Shown: positions 47,773-58,170, numbered from the stretch's first letter. The stretch is 64,000 nucleotides of DNA from Pseudomonas sp. G.S.17 (GCF_038096165.1 NZ_CP151076.1:5887501-5951500); one strand, 5' to 3'. Made by a program: numbers and translations. Notes: generated by a model from the sequence alone, not told the origin.

Positions 47773-48507
47773 ATGACCGACAAGCCTCAGACTTCAACCG
47801 ACACGCCCAGCCAATCGCCTGCCGATAACGCTGCGCCAAACACTGAAGCAGAGGCGATCATCGCTTTCCTGCTTGATCATCCGGATTTCTTCGCCGAGCA
47901 CGACGAACTGCTGGTGTCGATGCGTATCCCGCATCAACGCGGCGATACCGTCTCGCTGGTCGAACGCCAGCTCAAGCTGCTGCGCGAGCGCAATATCGAG
48001 ATGCGCCATCGCCTGTCGCAGCTCATGGATGTGGCCCGGGACAACGACCGCCTGTTCGACAAGACCCGCCGCCTGAACCTCGCCTTGATGGACGCCACCA
48101 GCCTCGAAGAAATCGTGATTGCCGTGGAAGACAGCCTGCGTCAGGAATTCCAGGTGCCCTTCGTCAGCCTGATCCTGTTCAGCGACAACGCCATGCCGGT
48201 CGGCCGATGGGTCACCACTGCCGAGGCGCAGAAAGCTATCGGCGGTCTGATCGGCGACAAAACCGTGTGCGGCGCGTTGCGCGAACACGAGCTGGCATTC
48301 CTGTTCGGCGCCGAGCAAAGCAAGGAAGTCGGCTCAACCGCCATCGTCACTTTGAATCACCTGGGCCTGCATGGCGTGCTGGCCATCGGCAGTCGTGATC
48401 CGCAGCATTACAAGAGTTCGGTCGGCACCCTGTTCCTCAACTACATCGCCGACGTGCTGGGACGTTTGCTGCCGCGCTTCACTCACGCGCTGCGCTCGGT
48501 CCGCTAA
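47773..48507 (+). CDS. DUF484-family protein (GAF-like)
   Basis: The 244-residue cytoplasmic protein has [13 protein letters not shown] motif [40 protein letters not shown] and a C-terminal GAF-like fold. Function unknown; always found between dapF and xerC in gammaproteobacteria. Its stop overlaps the xerC start (TAATG). Confidence 0.9.
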   Translation: MTDKPQTSTDTPSQSPADNAAPNTEAEAIIAFLLDHPDFFAEHDELLVSMRIPHQRGDTVSLVERQLKLLRERNIEMRHRLSQLMDVARDNDRLFDKTRRLNLALMDATSLEEIVIAVEDSLRQEFQVPFVSLILFSDNAMPVGRWVTTAEAQKAIGGLIGDKTVCGALREHELAFLFGAEQSKEVGSTAIVTLNHLGLHGVLAIGSRDPQHYKSSVGTLFLNYIADVLGRLLPRFTHALRSVR

Positions 48508-49406
48508 TGGAACGGCAGCTGGACGCTTACTGCACTCACTTGCGCAGTGAGCGCCAAGTCTCGCCTCACACCCTCGAAGCCTATAGGCGGGACCTGAATA
48601 AAGTCCTCGCCTTCTGCGACAAAGAAAAAATCACCAGCTGGACGTCGCTGGATATTCAACACCTGCGCAGCCTGATCGCCCGTCAGCACCAGCAAGGCCA
48701 GTCGTCGCGCAGTCTTTCGCGGCTGTTATCGGCCGTGCGCGGGCTTTACCACTATCTCAATCGCGAAGGTATCTGTGAGCACGACCCGGCCAATGGCCTG
48801 TCGCCGCCCAAGGGTGAACGCCGCCTGCCCAAGACGCTGGACACCGACCGCGCCCTGCAATTGCTCGACGGCGCTATCGAAGATGACTTCCTGGCCCATC
48901 GCGATCAGGCGATTCTGGAGCTGTTTTACTCGTCGGGCCTGCGCCTGTCGGAGTTGACCGGCTTGAACATGGAGCAGCTGGACCTCAGCGAAGGCCTGGT
49001 TCAGGTGCTCGGCAAAGGCAGCAAGACCCGCGTCCTGCCGGTGGGCAAGAAGGCCCGCGAGGCGCTGCACGCCTGGATTGCCCTGCGCGCCCTGGCCAAT
49101 CCCGAAGACGACGCCGTCTTCATCAGCCAGCAAGGCCGCCGTCTCGGGCCACGAGCGATTCAGAAGCGGGTCAAACTGGTGGGCGAGCGCGAACTGGGAC
49201 AGAACCTGCACCCGCACATGCTGCGGCACTCCTTTGCCAGCCATCTGCTGGAGTCATCTCAGGATTTGCGCGCCGTACAAGAACTGCTCGGCCACGCCGA
49301 CATCAAAACCACGCAGATCTATACGCACCTGGATTTCCAGCATCTGGCGACGGTGTACGACAGCGCCCATCCACGGGCCAAACGCAAAGGTTCTGACCAT
49401 GATTAA
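48507..49406 (+). CDS. xerC: Tyrosine recombinase XerC
   Basis: Resolves chromosome dimers with XerD at dif. The 299 residues comprise an N-terminal SAM-like domain and a catalytic domain with [12 protein letters not shown] (Arg), [12 protein letters not shown] (His/Arg), [15 protein letters not shown] (His and nucleophile Tyr). The last 8 bp (ATGATTAA) overlap the next gene. Confidence 0.95.
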   Translation: MERQLDAYCTHLRSERQVSPHTLEAYRRDLNKVLAFCDKEKITSWTSLDIQHLRSLIARQHQQGQSSRSLSRLLSAVRGLYHYLNREGICEHDPANGLSPPKGERRLPKTLDTDRALQLLDGAIEDDFLAHRDQAILELFYSSGLRLSELTGLNMEQLDLSEGLVQVLGKGSKTRVLPVGKKAREALHAWIALRALANPEDDAVFISQQGRRLGPRAIQKRVKLVGERELGQNLHPHMLRHSFASHLLESSQDLRAVQELLGHADIKTTQIYTHLDFQHLATVYDSAHPRAKRKGSDHD

Positions 49407-50091
49407 GCTGATCACCTTCGATCTCGACGACACGCTGTGGGACACCGCACCAGCCATCGTCGGCGCCGAGGCCACCTTGCGTGACTGGCTGGCGGCCAAC
49501 GCACCAAAACTGGGCCCGGTGCCCGTCGAGCATCTGTGGGAGATTCGCACCCGCCTGCTGGACGCCGATCCAACGCTCAAGCACCGCATCAGCGCCTTGC
49601 GGCGTCGGGTTTTGTTTCATGCGCTGGAAGATGCGGGCTACGCGCACGACGTGGCGCAGGATCTGGCGGACAAAAGCTTCGAGGTTTTCCTGCATGGCCG
49701 GCATCAAGTGCAGATTTTTCCCGAAGTGCAGCCAACGCTGGAGATTCTGGCCAAGACCTTCACATTGGGTGTCATCACCAATGGCAATGCCGATGTGCGT
49801 CGATTAGGGCTGGCGGATTATTTCGCCTTCGCACTGTGTGCCGAAGATCTGGGCATCGGCAAGCCTGACCCTGCACCGTTTCTGGAAGCGCTCAAGCGCG
49901 GCAACGCTGATCCGGCGCATGCCGTGCATATCGGCGATCACCCCGGCGATGACATTGCAGGCGCCCAGCAGGCCGGCATGCGCGCCATCTGGTACAACCC
50001 GCAGGGCAAACCCTGGGAAGCCGAAAAAGCCCCGGATGCCGAAATCAGCAGCCTGACGCAATTGCCGGATGTGTTGCGACGTTGGAGCTGA
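49399..50091 (+). CDS. HAD-superfamily hydrolase, YigB-like
   Basis: The 230-residue phosphatase has [10 protein letters not shown] (Asp nucleophile), VITNGN (motif II), GKPDPAPF (Lys) and [17 protein letters not shown] (motif IV). It resembles E. coli YigB, which dephosphorylates the riboflavin precursor 5-amino-6-(5-phosphoribitylamino)uracil. Start overlaps the xerC end by 8 bp; last gene of the lptM-lysA operon. Confidence 0.88.
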   Translation: MIKLITFDLDDTLWDTAPAIVGAEATLRDWLAANAPKLGPVPVEHLWEIRTRLLDADPTLKHRISALRRRVLFHALEDAGYAHDVAQDLADKSFEVFLHGRHQVQIFPEVQPTLEILAKTFTLGVITNGNADVRRLGLADYFAFALCAEDLGIGKPDPAPFLEALKRGNADPAHAVHIGDHPGDDIAGAQQAGMRAIWYNPQGKPWEAEKAPDAEISSLTQLPDVLRRWS

Positions 50092-50095
50092 CCCC

Positions 50096-50180
50096 GTTGG
50101 AGCGAGGCTTGCGCGCGAATCGGACGCCTCGGTAACGCAGGCACACCGCGTTATCGTTATTTCGCGGGCAAGCCTCCAAC
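50096..50180. repeat. REPIN (gcttgcccgcg family, shortened)
   Basis: gttggagcgaggcttgcgcgcg / cgcgggcaagcctccaac; the right arm has lost a few bases. Confidence 0.8.
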
Positions 50181-50193
50181 AAGATAAACGCGC

Positions 50194-50226
50194 AAAAAAA
50201 ACCCGCAGCGACAGCGGGCTTTTTTT
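50194..50226. terminator. Bidirectional terminator between the YigB-like gene and sutA
   Basis: AAACCCGC-AGCGACA-GCGGGCTTT flanked by A and T runs, so it can act for both convergent genes. Confidence 0.9.
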
Positions 50227-50244
50227 CAAGCGGCAACCGACACC

Positions 50245-50571
50245 TTAAATCGGGCGGCTACCGTATTTGTTGTCGGGCTTCTTGGGAGGATCGGCGACCA
50301 CGTTGGCTTCCACTTCCTGAACCTTGCCGCCTCGGGCGAGGAACTCTTCCATAGCGCGGGCCAGAGCATCACGCTCTTTGTTTTTGGCTTCTACGCTAGG
50401 CAGCTCATCAACCGAGACTGCAGCCTTGGCTTTTCCCTTGGCTGGAGTGACGGAAGCTTCGACGCTGTCATCAACTTCAGCGCCATCGTCTTCGGCAGCA
50501 GCTACAAGCTCCTCACCGTCCTCTTCACCTTCCAGATCGTCAACCAGATCGTCGTTGTCGTCGTCGCTCAT
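50245..50571 (-). CDS. sutA: RNA polymerase-binding slow-growth regulator SutA
   Basis: The 108-residue, strongly acidic protein has a disordered N-terminus rich in Asp/Glu and a conserved basic-acidic helix (EAKNKERDALARAMEEFL). It ends in ADPPKKPDNKYGSRPI, the hallmark tail of SutA. SutA binds RNA polymerase and adjusts transcription during slow growth in P. aeruginosa. Essentially Pseudomonas-specific. Confidence 0.9.
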   Translation of the reverse strand: MSDDDNDDLVDDLEGEEDGEELVAAAEDDGAEVDDSVEASVTPAKGKAKAAVSVDELPSVEAKNKERDALARAMEEFLARGGKVQEVEANVVADPPKKPDNKYGSRPI

Positions 50572-50671
50572 GTTCTACCTCATGACTTGCGAAAGCAGAT
50601 TAGTTATAGCCCAGCTGCGCCCGTTTTCGAATGCGGCCGGAAAAAATTCAACATCGCGCTGAGCTCAGCGA

Positions 50672-51097
50672 TCACGCCTTCTCACCCTGCAAGGTGGCGA
50701 GGACGTTGCGAGCACCGCCAACATCGCGATGCTCACCAAGATAAACACCTTGCCAGGTGCCCAGCGCCAATCGCCCTGCCGTTACCGGCAACGTCAACTG
50801 GCAGCCTAGCAAACTGGCCTTGAAGTGCGCTGGCAGGTCGTCAGGTCCTTCGTCGTCATGTTCAAAGCCGTCCACGCCCTGAGGTGCCAGACGGTTGAAA
50901 TAGCGTTCGAAGTCGCGACGCACAGCCGGATCGGCGTTCTCGTTGATGGTCAACGAAGCCGAGGTATGCTGCAGCCACAAATGCAACAGACCCACTCGAC
51001 AACCGCGCAGCTCGGGCAAGCCTGCCAGTATCTCGTCGGTCACCAGATGGAACCCACGAGGCCTGGCCCGCAGGGTAATCCTGGTCTGTTGCCACAT
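50672..51097 (-). CDS. YjbQ family (secondary thiamine-phosphate synthase) protein
   Basis: The 141-residue protein has the family core [19 protein letters not shown] and the C-terminal [13 protein letters not shown]. The E. coli relative has weak thiamine-phosphate synthase activity; the physiological role is unknown. The start is ATG 51097 ([10 protein letters not shown]), with GGAGAA upstream, rather than the longer frame. Confidence 0.88.
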   Translation of the reverse strand: MWQQTRITLRARPRGFHLVTDEILAGLPELRGCRVGLLHLWLQHTSASLTINENADPAVRRDFERYFNRLAPQGVDGFEHDDEGPDDLPAHFKASLLGCQLTLPVTAGRLALGTWQGVYLGEHRDVGGARNVLATLQGEKA

Positions 51098-51213
51098 ACA
51101 GTTCTCCGCACGTTCGGCGCGCATTCTAACGCGCTGGTAGAAAAAGCAAAGCGCGCAATAAACCGCCTTTCCTGTAAGGCATCCGCGATGCCCTCTATCG
51201 ACAAACGCCAGAC

Positions 51214-51246
51214 AAAAAAATGCCCGGCAAACCGGGCATTTTTTTT
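51214..51246 (-). terminator. Terminator of glnK-amtB
   Basis: AATGCCCGG-TTTG-CCGGGCATT followed by a T run on the minus strand, 9 bp after the amtB stop. The plus-strand side is also T-rich. Confidence 0.93.
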
Positions 51247-51254
51247 GCGCTGAC

Positions 51255-52592
51255 TTACAAGTTGTAGCCACGCTCGTTGTGCTGCGCAAGGTCGAGGCCG
51301 ACAGCTTCTTCTTCCTCGGTGATGCGCAGGCCCATGACCGCGTCCAGCACCTTGAGGATGATGAAGGTCACGATCGCGGTGTAGATGATCGTGAAGCCGA
51401 CGCCTTTGCACTGGATCCAGACTTGTGCCGCGATGTCAGTCACGGTGCCGAAGCCGCCCAGAGCAGGGGCTGCGAATACACCGGTAAGGATCGCGCCGAC
51501 GATACCGCCGATACCGTGTACGCCGAAGGCATCCAGGGAGTCGTCGTAGCCGAGCTTGCGCTTGAGGCTGGTGGCGCAGAAGAAGCAGATCACGCCTGCA
51601 GCCAGACCGATGATCAGAGCGCCCATCGGGCCAACAGTACCTGCGGCAGGAGTGACGGCAACCAGACCGGCAACCACACCCGAAGCGATGCCCAGGGCAC
51701 TTGGCTTACCGTGGGTCAGCCACTCGGCGAACATCCAGCCCAGCGCAGCGGCAGCTGTCGCGATCTGGGTAACCAGCATCGCCATACCGGCAGTGCCGTT
51801 GGCCGCAGCAGCGGAACCGGCGTTGAAGCCGAACCAGCCTACCCAGAGCATTGCCGCGCCGACCAGGGTGTAACCCAGGTTGTGCGGAGCCATCGGGGTA
51901 GTCGGGAAACCTTTACGCTTGCCCAGTACCAGACAGGCAACCAGACCAGCCACACCCGCGTTGATGTGAACCACGGTGCCGCCTGCGAAGTCCAGGACGC
52001 CCCAGTCCCACAACAGACCACCGACGCCGCCCCAGACCATGTGCGCGATTGGCGCATAGACCAGCGTGAACCAGATGCCCATGAAGATCAGCATCGCGGA
52101 GAACTTCATGCGCTCTGCGAAGGCGCCGACGATCAACGCCGGGGTGATGATGGCGAATGTCATCTGAAAGGTGACGAACACCGCTTCAGGGAACAACGCA
52201 GCCGGGCCAGTGATGCTGGCTGGCGTGATGCCAGCGAGGAACGCTTTACCCATGCCACCGAAGAAGGAATTGAAGTTGACGACGCCGGCTTCCATACCCG
52301 TGGTATCGAACGCAATGCTGTAGCCGTAAACGACCCACAGGATGCTGATCAAACCAGTGATAGCGAAGCACTGCATCATCACGGAAAGAATGTTTTTCGA
52401 CCGAACCATGCCGCCGTAGAACAGCGCGAGGCCGGGAATAGTCATGAACAGCACCAAGGCTGTCGAAGTCAGCATCCAGGCGGTGTCGCCTGAGTTGAGG
52501 ACTGGGGCTGCCACTTCGTCCGCCGCCATGGCAAGGCCAGGGGTTACGAGGGACAACAGGGCTCCTAGCCCTGCGAATTGACGCAGAGTCAT
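51255..52592 (-). CDS. amtB: Ammonium transporter AmtB
   Basis: Inner-membrane ammonium channel, 445 residues, with a signal peptide (~1-23) and eleven membrane helices. Family motifs include [28 protein letters not shown] (twin-aromatic gate region), HINAGVAGL (pore His) and [16 protein letters not shown] (second pore His). Regulated by direct GlnK plugging. Downstream of glnK in the same operon with a 33-bp gap. Confidence 0.97.
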   Translation of the reverse strand: MTLRQFAGLGALLSLVTPGLAMAADEVAAPVLNSGDTAWMLTSTALVLFMTIPGLALFYGGMVRSKNILSVMMQCFAITGLISILWVVYGYSIAFDTTGMEAGVVNFNSFFGGMGKAFLAGITPASITGPAALFPEAVFVTFQMTFAIITPALIVGAFAERMKFSAMLIFMGIWFTLVYAPIAHMVWGGVGGLLWDWGVLDFAGGTVVHINAGVAGLVACLVLGKRKGFPTTPMAPHNLGYTLVGAAMLWVGWFGFNAGSAAAANGTAGMAMLVTQIATAAAALGWMFAEWLTHGKPSALGIASGVVAGLVAVTPAAGTVGPMGALIIGLAAGVICFFCATSLKRKLGYDDSLDAFGVHGIGGIVGAILTGVFAAPALGGFGTVTDIAAQVWIQCKGVGFTIIYTAIVTFIILKVLDAVMGLRITEEEEAVGLDLAQHNERGYNL

Positions 52593-52625
52593 ATTGTTTT
52601 CTCCTGGGGCGTTGGGGTTGGCGGC

Positions 52626-53057
<432 letters not shown>

Positions 53058-53172
53058 TTAATAGAGGCCCGACCAACCCCAGAAACCGCTTCTGACGAAA
53101 CACATCCCCGCTCCGCCTGCCGCACTGCCTTCGTCACAGCGACTGCTTCAGTGCATGGGTCATAAGCGTCTA

Positions 53173-53188
53173 AGCAGAAAGCTTGCCA
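53173..53188 (-). promoter_or_regulatory. Candidate sigma-54 promoter for glnK-amtB
   Basis: On the minus strand TGGCAA-N5-CTGCT, with GG and GC exactly 10 bp apart as sigma-54 requires. The leader to glnK would be about 200 nt. I saw no clear NtrC palindrome; GC-rich dyads around 53275-53310 are candidates. The rest of the 417-bp glnK/ubiK interval holds nothing else identifiable except the ubiK promoter. Confidence 0.5.
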
Positions 53189-53326
53189 TCTCGTGATTTT
53201 TCATTGAATACAGGCCATTGACCCACTATCGCCCAGCCCCGGCCCCTTCCAGACGAGCGGAACGCACAACTACAGTGCGCGCGTGCACGCCACGATGCGC
53301 GATAACCGTGCATCCCCCGACCTGGA

Positions 53327-53353
53327 TTGACTATAGACGCTGCGTGCTACACT
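53327..53353 (+). promoter_or_regulatory. Candidate ubiK promoter
   Basis: TTGACT and TACACT with a short 15-bp spacer; a TG two bases upstream of the -10 could compensate (extended -10). It is 29 nt upstream of the ubiK start. Confidence 0.45.
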
Positions 53354-53381
53354 GCCGTCCATCTGATTCAGGAACCTGACC

Positions 53382-53654
53382 ATGCTCGCGCCCAAAGCTT
53401 TCCTCGATGCCCTGAGCGGCCACGCCTCGCGCTTGTTCAACGGCGAGACGCCGATCCCGCGCAATGAATTTGAAACCCAGTTCAAGGCCCTGCTGCAAAG
53501 CGGCTTCAGCAAACTGGATCTGGTCAGTCGTGAAGAGTTCGACAGCCAGATGGCCGTCCTCGCCCGCACCCGGGCACGCCTGGAAGCGCTGGAAGCCAAG
53601 GTTGCGGAGATGGAAGCGAACGCCGCGCCAAAGAATGGATCTGACACGCACTGA
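53382..53654 (+). CDS. ubiK: Ubiquinone biosynthesis accessory factor UbiK (BMFP family)
   Basis: The 90-residue protein has an N-terminal amphipathic region and a C-terminal coiled coil (SREEFDSQMAVLARTRARLEALEAKV). UbiK with UbiJ supports aerobic ubiquinone synthesis; trimer formation through the coiled coil is known. Usually next to comM, but here they are separated by the 53761-56574 segment. Confidence 0.92.
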   Translation: MLAPKAFLDALSGHASRLFNGETPIPRNEFETQFKALLQSGFSKLDLVSREEFDSQMAVLARTRARLEALEAKVAEMEANAAPKNGSDTH

Positions 53655-53658
53655 ACCC

Positions 53659-53746
53659 GTACAAGCGAGGCTTGCCCGCGAACCAGGCACCTCGGTGCAC
53701 CAGACTCACCCCGTTATCGTTCTTCGCGGGCAAGCCTCGCTCCCAC
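53659..53746. repeat. REPIN (gcttgcccgcg family)
   Basis: gtacaagcgaggcttgcccgcg / cgcgggcaagcctcgctcccac at the ubiK-side boundary of the accessory segment. Confidence 0.82.
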
Positions 53747-53760
53747 GGATCGGTATTGAC

Positions 53761-54813
53761 CTATCTGGCCGGCACCAACAAACGCTCCAGCTTGCGCGTA
53801 TAAGGCGCGAGGTCCCCGATGGTGCGCGCGACCCATTGCGGGTCGTAGTAGGTGTCCAGATAACGCTCGCCGCTATCGCACATCAGCGTCACGACCGAGC
53901 CTTTCAAACCTTGCTCCTGCATCTGCAGCGCCACCGTCAGCGCGCCCCAGACGTTGGTACCGGTCGAGCCGCCGGGCTTTTTACCGAGCAGACGTTCCAG
54001 CCAAGCCAGCGTCGCGATGCTCGCGGCGTCAGGCACCTGCAACATGTCGTCAATCACACCGGGCAGAAACGAAGCCTCGACCTTGGGTCGGCCGATACCT
54101 TCAATGCGGCTGCCATGCTGGCTGGTCACACTGGTATCACCCGTTCGGTAGCTCTCATAGAAGACTGAATTCTCCGGATCCACCACGATCAGCCGCGTGT
54201 CATGCCCTTTGTAGCGGATGAAACGCCCAATCGTCGCCGACGTGCCACCGGTTCCGGCGCTCATCACGATCGCGGCGGGCACCGGATGCTCTTCGCCGCT
54301 CAACTGCTCGAAGATGCTGTCGGCAATATTGTTATTGCCGCGCCAGTCGGTGGCGCGCTCGGCGTAGGTGAACTGGTCCATGTAATGACCATCGCCGGCG
54401 CTGGCCAGCCGCTCGGCCTCGGCATACACATCGCAGGCGCGCTCGACGAAATGACAGCGGCCGCCGAGCAATTCCACCTGCTCGATTTTCTTGCTCGCCG
54501 TATTGCGCGGCATAACGGCCGTAAAGCTCAGCCCCAGCAGCTTGGCGAAATAGGCCTCGGACACCGCCGTGCTGCCCGAAGACGCCTCGACCACATGCGT
54601 GCCTTCACGAACCTTGCCGCTGCAAATGGCGTGCAGGAACAGCGAACGCGCCAGCCGGTGCTTCAAACTGCCACTCGGGTGCGTGCTCTCATCCTTGATA
54701 TAGATATCCACGTCTTTGAGTGCGGGAACATCCAGCTTGAGCATGTGTGTATCGGCCGACCGCTGTTGATCGCAGGAAATCTTTTTCATGGCCGTACGGA
54801 TCCAGTCGCTCAT
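53761..54813 (-). CDS. PLP-dependent L-cysteine desulfhydrase/cysteine synthase-like protein (Cds1-like)
   Basis: The 350-residue fold-type II PLP enzyme has a Schiff-base lysine in [32 protein letters not shown], a glycine loop [14 protein letters not shown] and [13 protein letters not shown] near the end. Closest by eye to Cds1-type cysteine desulfhydrases, which release H2S from cysteine. The divergent DecR-like regulator, a cysteine sensor in E. coli, supports cysteine detoxification. Start ATG 54813 has GAGG upstream. Confidence 0.82.
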   Translation of the reverse strand: MSDWIRTAMKKISCDQQRSADTHMLKLDVPALKDVDIYIKDESTHPSGSLKHRLARSLFLHAICSGKVREGTHVVEASSGSTAVSEAYFAKLLGLSFTAVMPRNTASKKIEQVELLGGRCHFVERACDVYAEAERLASAGDGHYMDQFTYAERATDWRGNNNIADSIFEQLSGEEHPVPAAIVMSAGTGGTSATIGRFIRYKGHDTRLIVVDPENSVFYESYRTGDTSVTSQHGSRIEGIGRPKVEASFLPGVIDDMLQVPDAASIATLAWLERLLGKKPGGSTGTNVWGALTVALQMQEQGLKGSVVTLMCDSGERYLDTYYDPQWVARTIGDLAPYTRKLERLLVPAR

Positions 54814-54868
54814 CACTGCTATGCCTCTACTCAAATGCGGGTTAATGAGCAAATTTTACTGATATAAC

Positions 54869-54884
54869 GGAAAAAGAATTTTCC
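54869..54884. promoter_or_regulatory. Inverted repeat in the divergent Cds1/Lrp intergenic region
   Basis: GGAAAA-N4-TTTTCC, with a second AT-rich near-palindrome AGAAAATATTTCT at 54912-54924. Both are plausible sites for the adjacent Lrp/AsnC regulator. Confidence 0.5.
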
Positions 54885-54945
54885 TTCGTCCTACCGCAGT
54901 GACTAATCTGTAGAAAATATTTCTCCAAACCATCGGTAGCGAAGA

Positions 54946-55407
54946 ATGGACAGTTTTGACCGACACATCCTGAGCCTGCTCCAGCGCGATGCGTCCATGC
55001 CGCTCAAGGATCTGGCCGAAGCGGTCAACCTCTCGACCACCCCGTGCTGGAAGCGGGTGAAGAAGCTCGAAGAAGCGGGCTTCATCAAAGCCAAAGTGGT
55101 GCTGCTGGATGCCGAAAAGCTCGGCCTCGGCTTGTCAGTGTTCGTGCAACTCAAAACCCAGCGCCACGACAGCCAGTGGCTCGAACACTTCGCCCAGACC
55201 GTCATGCAGTTCGAGGAAGTCATGGAGTTCTACCGAATGGCCGGCGAATGGGACTACATGCTGCGCCTGGTCGTCCACGACATGGCCGCTTACGACCGCT
55301 TCTACAAAAAACTCATCAGCAGCACCGAAGGCCTGTCGACCATCACGTCGAGCTTTTCCATGGAACAACTCAAATACACTACGGCGCTGCCGTTGCCGCG
55401 TGATTGA
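54946..55407 (+). CDS. Lrp/AsnC-family regulator, DecR-like
   Basis: The 153-residue regulator has an N-terminal helix-turn-helix (MPLKDLAEAVNLSTTPCWKR) and a C-terminal RAM ligand domain (YRMAGEWDYMLRLVVHDMAAY). The TTPCWKR and SSFSMEQLKYTTALP segments closely resemble E. coli DecR (YbaO), which activates cysteine desulfhydrase genes on excess cysteine. It is divergent from the Cds1-like gene and probably its activator. Confidence 0.87.
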   Translation: MDSFDRHILSLLQRDASMPLKDLAEAVNLSTTPCWKRVKKLEEAGFIKAKVVLLDAEKLGLGLSVFVQLKTQRHDSQWLEHFAQTVMQFEEVMEFYRMAGEWDYMLRLVVHDMAAYDRFYKKLISSTEGLSTITSSFSMEQLKYTTALPLPRD

Positions 55408-55439
55408 TGTTATGCCCCTCTGTTTTAAGTCGTTGCGAA

Positions 55440-56108
55440 TTAGGGCGTGAACACGAGAGAACCTTTCCAGCATTTCCAGTCGGCAAGTATTGGTGGAAAC
55501 CGATCATGCGCTTGCATCCAACCGAACAAGACCGGATCAATCCACTGGATGATTTCCGAGATATCACGGTGCAGCACCAACAGTGGTTGCCATAGCAAGG
55601 GCTCGTGATGGAAGCATCTGTTGCGCAGTACTCTTCCATTGTTAAGGCGCTTGCGGATCAGATCAGGTTGACGCAGAGCTTTGGGACAATGGAAAAAGAC
55701 CTTCATCAACGGTTTTGACAAAGTCCTGGTCGTCGCTTTGTTGAATAGAGCCGTCCAGAATCCGAAGCTTAGTTCTGCAACGATATTGTCCGGGGAGACG
55801 GCAACGTGTCGTTGAATCAAGATCGCTTTGGCATCGCGTATCTTCTCGTAAAGCTTTTCAAGCGCGCCGTCACCGCAGCAACGCCACTCCTCATACCAGT
55901 CTTCACGGCGATAGTTAAGAGCCATTTCTTTTTGGATACCGTTGCGCAGCGCAACTTCCAGAATATGGAATACCGAAACCAATGCCTCAGCGATCCTCAT
56001 ATTGTGGACGTAGGCTTGTGCGGCTATCGACTCATGCCCCCTATGCCCGCGTAAGTAACGAGCCATCCTGGGAGTCGATAACTTTGATTCCAGTGTCTGC
56101 CATATCAT
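55440..56108 (-). CDS. Abi-family (HEPN-like) abortive-infection protein
   Basis: The 222-residue all-helical protein resembles the Abi_2 (AbiD/AbiF) family: EVALRNGIQKEM in the first half and GRVLRNRCFHHEPLL near residue 170. The Arg-X4-His there (R...H) is a HEPN-type RNase motif. Its base composition is visibly more AT-rich than its neighbours, suggesting transfer. A role in phage defence is inferred from the family. No partner antitoxin gene is seen nearby. Confidence 0.75.
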   Translation of the reverse strand: MIWQTLESKLSTPRMARYLRGHRGHESIAAQAYVHNMRIAEALVSVFHILEVALRNGIQKEMALNYRREDWYEEWRCCGDGALEKLYEKIRDAKAILIQRHVAVSPDNIVAELSFGFWTALFNKATTRTLSKPLMKVFFHCPKALRQPDLIRKRLNNGRVLRNRCFHHEPLLWQPLLVLHRDISEIIQWIDPVLFGWMQAHDRFPPILADWKCWKGSLVFTP

Positions 56109-56574
56109 CGACGGTCAAAATCCTTTTTACGTTATGCCGCGATCCTGCTGTTCCTTTTGTACGAGCTCTCTGGGCGCTGGTCTATTAGCCCCAAGATGAA
56201 GAGGACACGGATAATACCCACCGCAGGGGATACCTCGAACTCATCCTTTTCCTAACTGTTTGACGGATATTTCATCTAGTCGTGCAAGCCTTGACTATCC
56301 CCTGTTTGATGGCCGATTCAGGTTTGACCATGCCGCCAAGGTCGAATATATTCGCCGGGCAGCCCTGACAACTCCACTCCCGGGATTCTGAAACGGTGAT
56401 GAGCTCAGGTAAGAATATGGCCCCGCTCTGCGGGGCCAACTCATTTCTGGCCCGCGCGTTTTATCGCCCGACGCTGCCGGCTTCCTCTGCCGTTAACACC
56501 CTGTATCCATTCATTCCCTCACGACGCTTCGCAATCGCGCAGGATGCGCAAATCGCATTCTCAAGGAAGAGTCC
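56109..56574. other. 466-bp intergenic region upstream of comM
   Basis: No gene or repeat recognised. Contains a GC-rich hairpin GGCCCCG-CTCTG-CGGGGCC at ~56416-56434 without a clear T run. Its base composition resembles the Abi gene rather than the core genome, so it is probably part of the acquired segment. Confidence 0.5.
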
Positions 56575-58068
56575 ATGTCTCTCGCTATCGTTCATAGCCG
56601 CGCCCAGGTCGGGGTAGAGGCGCCTGCTGTCACGGTTGAAGCGCACTTGGCCAATGGTCTGCCCACGCTGACGCTGGTGGGTTTGCCGGAAGGCGCGGTG
56701 AAGGAAAGCAAGGATCGTGTGCGCAGTGCGATTCTGAATTCCGGGCTTAAATTTCCTGATCGGCGCATCACGCTGAATCTCGCTCCGGCGGATCTGCCCA
56801 AGGATGGCGGGCGTTTTGATCTGGCGATTGCCTTGGGTTTGCTGGCGGCAAATGGGCAAGTGCCGCTTACGGCGTTGCAGGACGTGGAATGCCTTGGCGA
56901 GTTGGCCTTGTCGGGGGCAATTCGGCCGATTCAAGGGGTGTTGCCAGCGGCGTTGGCCGCCCGCGCTGCCGAGCGCACGCTGATCATTCCTGCGGTCAAC
57001 GCCGAAGAAGCGTGTCTGGCGTCGGGTTTGCGGGTCATCGCCGCCAATCATTTGCTGGAGCTGGTGGCCCATTTCAACGGGCAGGTGCCCATCGCGCCCT
57101 ATCAGGCCAGCGGGCTTTTGCATCAGAGCAAACCTTACCCGGACCTCAGTGAAGTCCAGGGCCAGACCGCCGCCAAACGCGCGCTGATCGTCGCCGCAGC
57201 CGGCGCGCATAACCTTTTATTCAGCGGCCCGCCCGGAACCGGCAAAACCCTGCTCGCCAGTCGTCTGCCTGGTTTGCTGCCACCGTTGGACGAACATGAG
57301 GCGCTGGAAGTCGCGGCGATTCAATCGGTCGCCAGCCAGATTCCGCTGACCAGCTGGCCGCAGCGGCCGTTCCGTCAGCCGCACCACTCGGCGTCCGGCC
57401 CGGCGTTAGTGGGCGGCGGCAGTCGCCCGCAGCCGGGGGAAATCACCTTGGCGCATCATGGCGTGCTGTTTCTCGATGAGCTGCCGGAATTCGACCGTCG
57501 GGTTCTGGAAGTGCTTCGCGAGCCGCTAGAGTCGGGCCATATCGTGATTTCGCGGGCGCGGGACCGGGTGCGCTTTCCGGCGCGTTTTCAGCTGGTCGCG
57601 GCGATGAATCCCTGTCCGTGCGGCTATCTGGGCGAGCCCACCGGGCGCTGTCGTTGTTCTACCGAGCAGATCCAGCGTTATCGCAACAAATTATCCGGCC
57701 CGCTGCTGGACCGGATTGATCTGCACCTGACCGTGGCGCGGGAAGCGACGTCGCTCAATCCTGCGCCGCAGCAAGGCGACGACACCGCCAGCGCCGCCAA
57801 ATGGGTCGCGCAAGCCAGGGAACGTCAGCAGCGGCGCCAGGGTTGCGCCAATGCATTTCTCGATTTGCCCGGCCTGCGCCAGCATTGTGGGTTGTCTGCT
57901 GCCGATGAAGCCTGGCTGGAAACAGCATGCGAGCGACTGACGCTGTCACTGCGCGCCGCCCACCGCCTGCTGAAAGTGGCGCGCACGCTGGCTGATCTGG
58001 AACAAGTCGAGGCGATCAACCGCAGTCATGTGGCGGAGGCGTTGCAGTATCGGCCTTCGAGTCATTGA
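56575..58068 (+). CDS. comM: Magnesium chelatase-like AAA+ helicase ComM (YifB)
   Basis: The 497-residue protein has an N-terminal ChlI-like domain, Walker A GPPGTGKTLLASRLPGLLPP (~217), Walker B VLFLDELPEF and a Mg_chelatase_C domain. In Vibrio and Acinetobacter ComM drives branch migration during natural transformation. Pseudomonas homologues are common, but competence is not proven. AAGGA precedes ATG 56575. Confidence 0.93.
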   Translation: MSLAIVHSRAQVGVEAPAVTVEAHLANGLPTLTLVGLPEGAVKESKDRVRSAILNSGLKFPDRRITLNLAPADLPKDGGRFDLAIALGLLAANGQVPLTALQDVECLGELALSGAIRPIQGVLPAALAARAAERTLIIPAVNAEEACLASGLRVIAANHLLELVAHFNGQVPIAPYQASGLLHQSKPYPDLSEVQGQTAAKRALIVAAAGAHNLLFSGPPGTGKTLLASRLPGLLPPLDEHEALEVAAIQSVASQIPLTSWPQRPFRQPHHSASGPALVGGGSRPQPGEITLAHHGVLFLDELPEFDRRVLEVLREPLESGHIVISRARDRVRFPARFQLVAAMNPCPCGYLGEPTGRCRCSTEQIQRYRNKLSGPLLDRIDLHLTVAREATSLNPAPQQGDDTASAAKWVAQARERQQRRQGCANAFLDLPGLRQHCGLSAADEAWLETACERLTLSLRAAHRLLKVARTLADLEQVEAINRSHVAEALQYRPSSH

Positions 58069-58090
58069 GCGCGCGGGCGACATGATCCTT

Positions 58091-58158
58091 GTGGGAGCGA
58101 GCTTGCTCGCGAAGGCAATGTTTCATACCTACCTATTCGCGAGCAAGCTCGCTCCCAC
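58091..58158. repeat. REPIN (gcgagcaagctcgc family, short spacer)
   Basis: gtgggagcgagcttgctcgcg / cgcgagcaagctcgctcccac with a shorter inner spacer than the other copies. Confidence 0.86.
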
Positions 58159-58170
58159 AGAATTAACTGA

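Noticed and set aside
56416..56434. GC-rich hairpin as a terminator
   Set aside because: No T run on either strand and no gene ending just before it.
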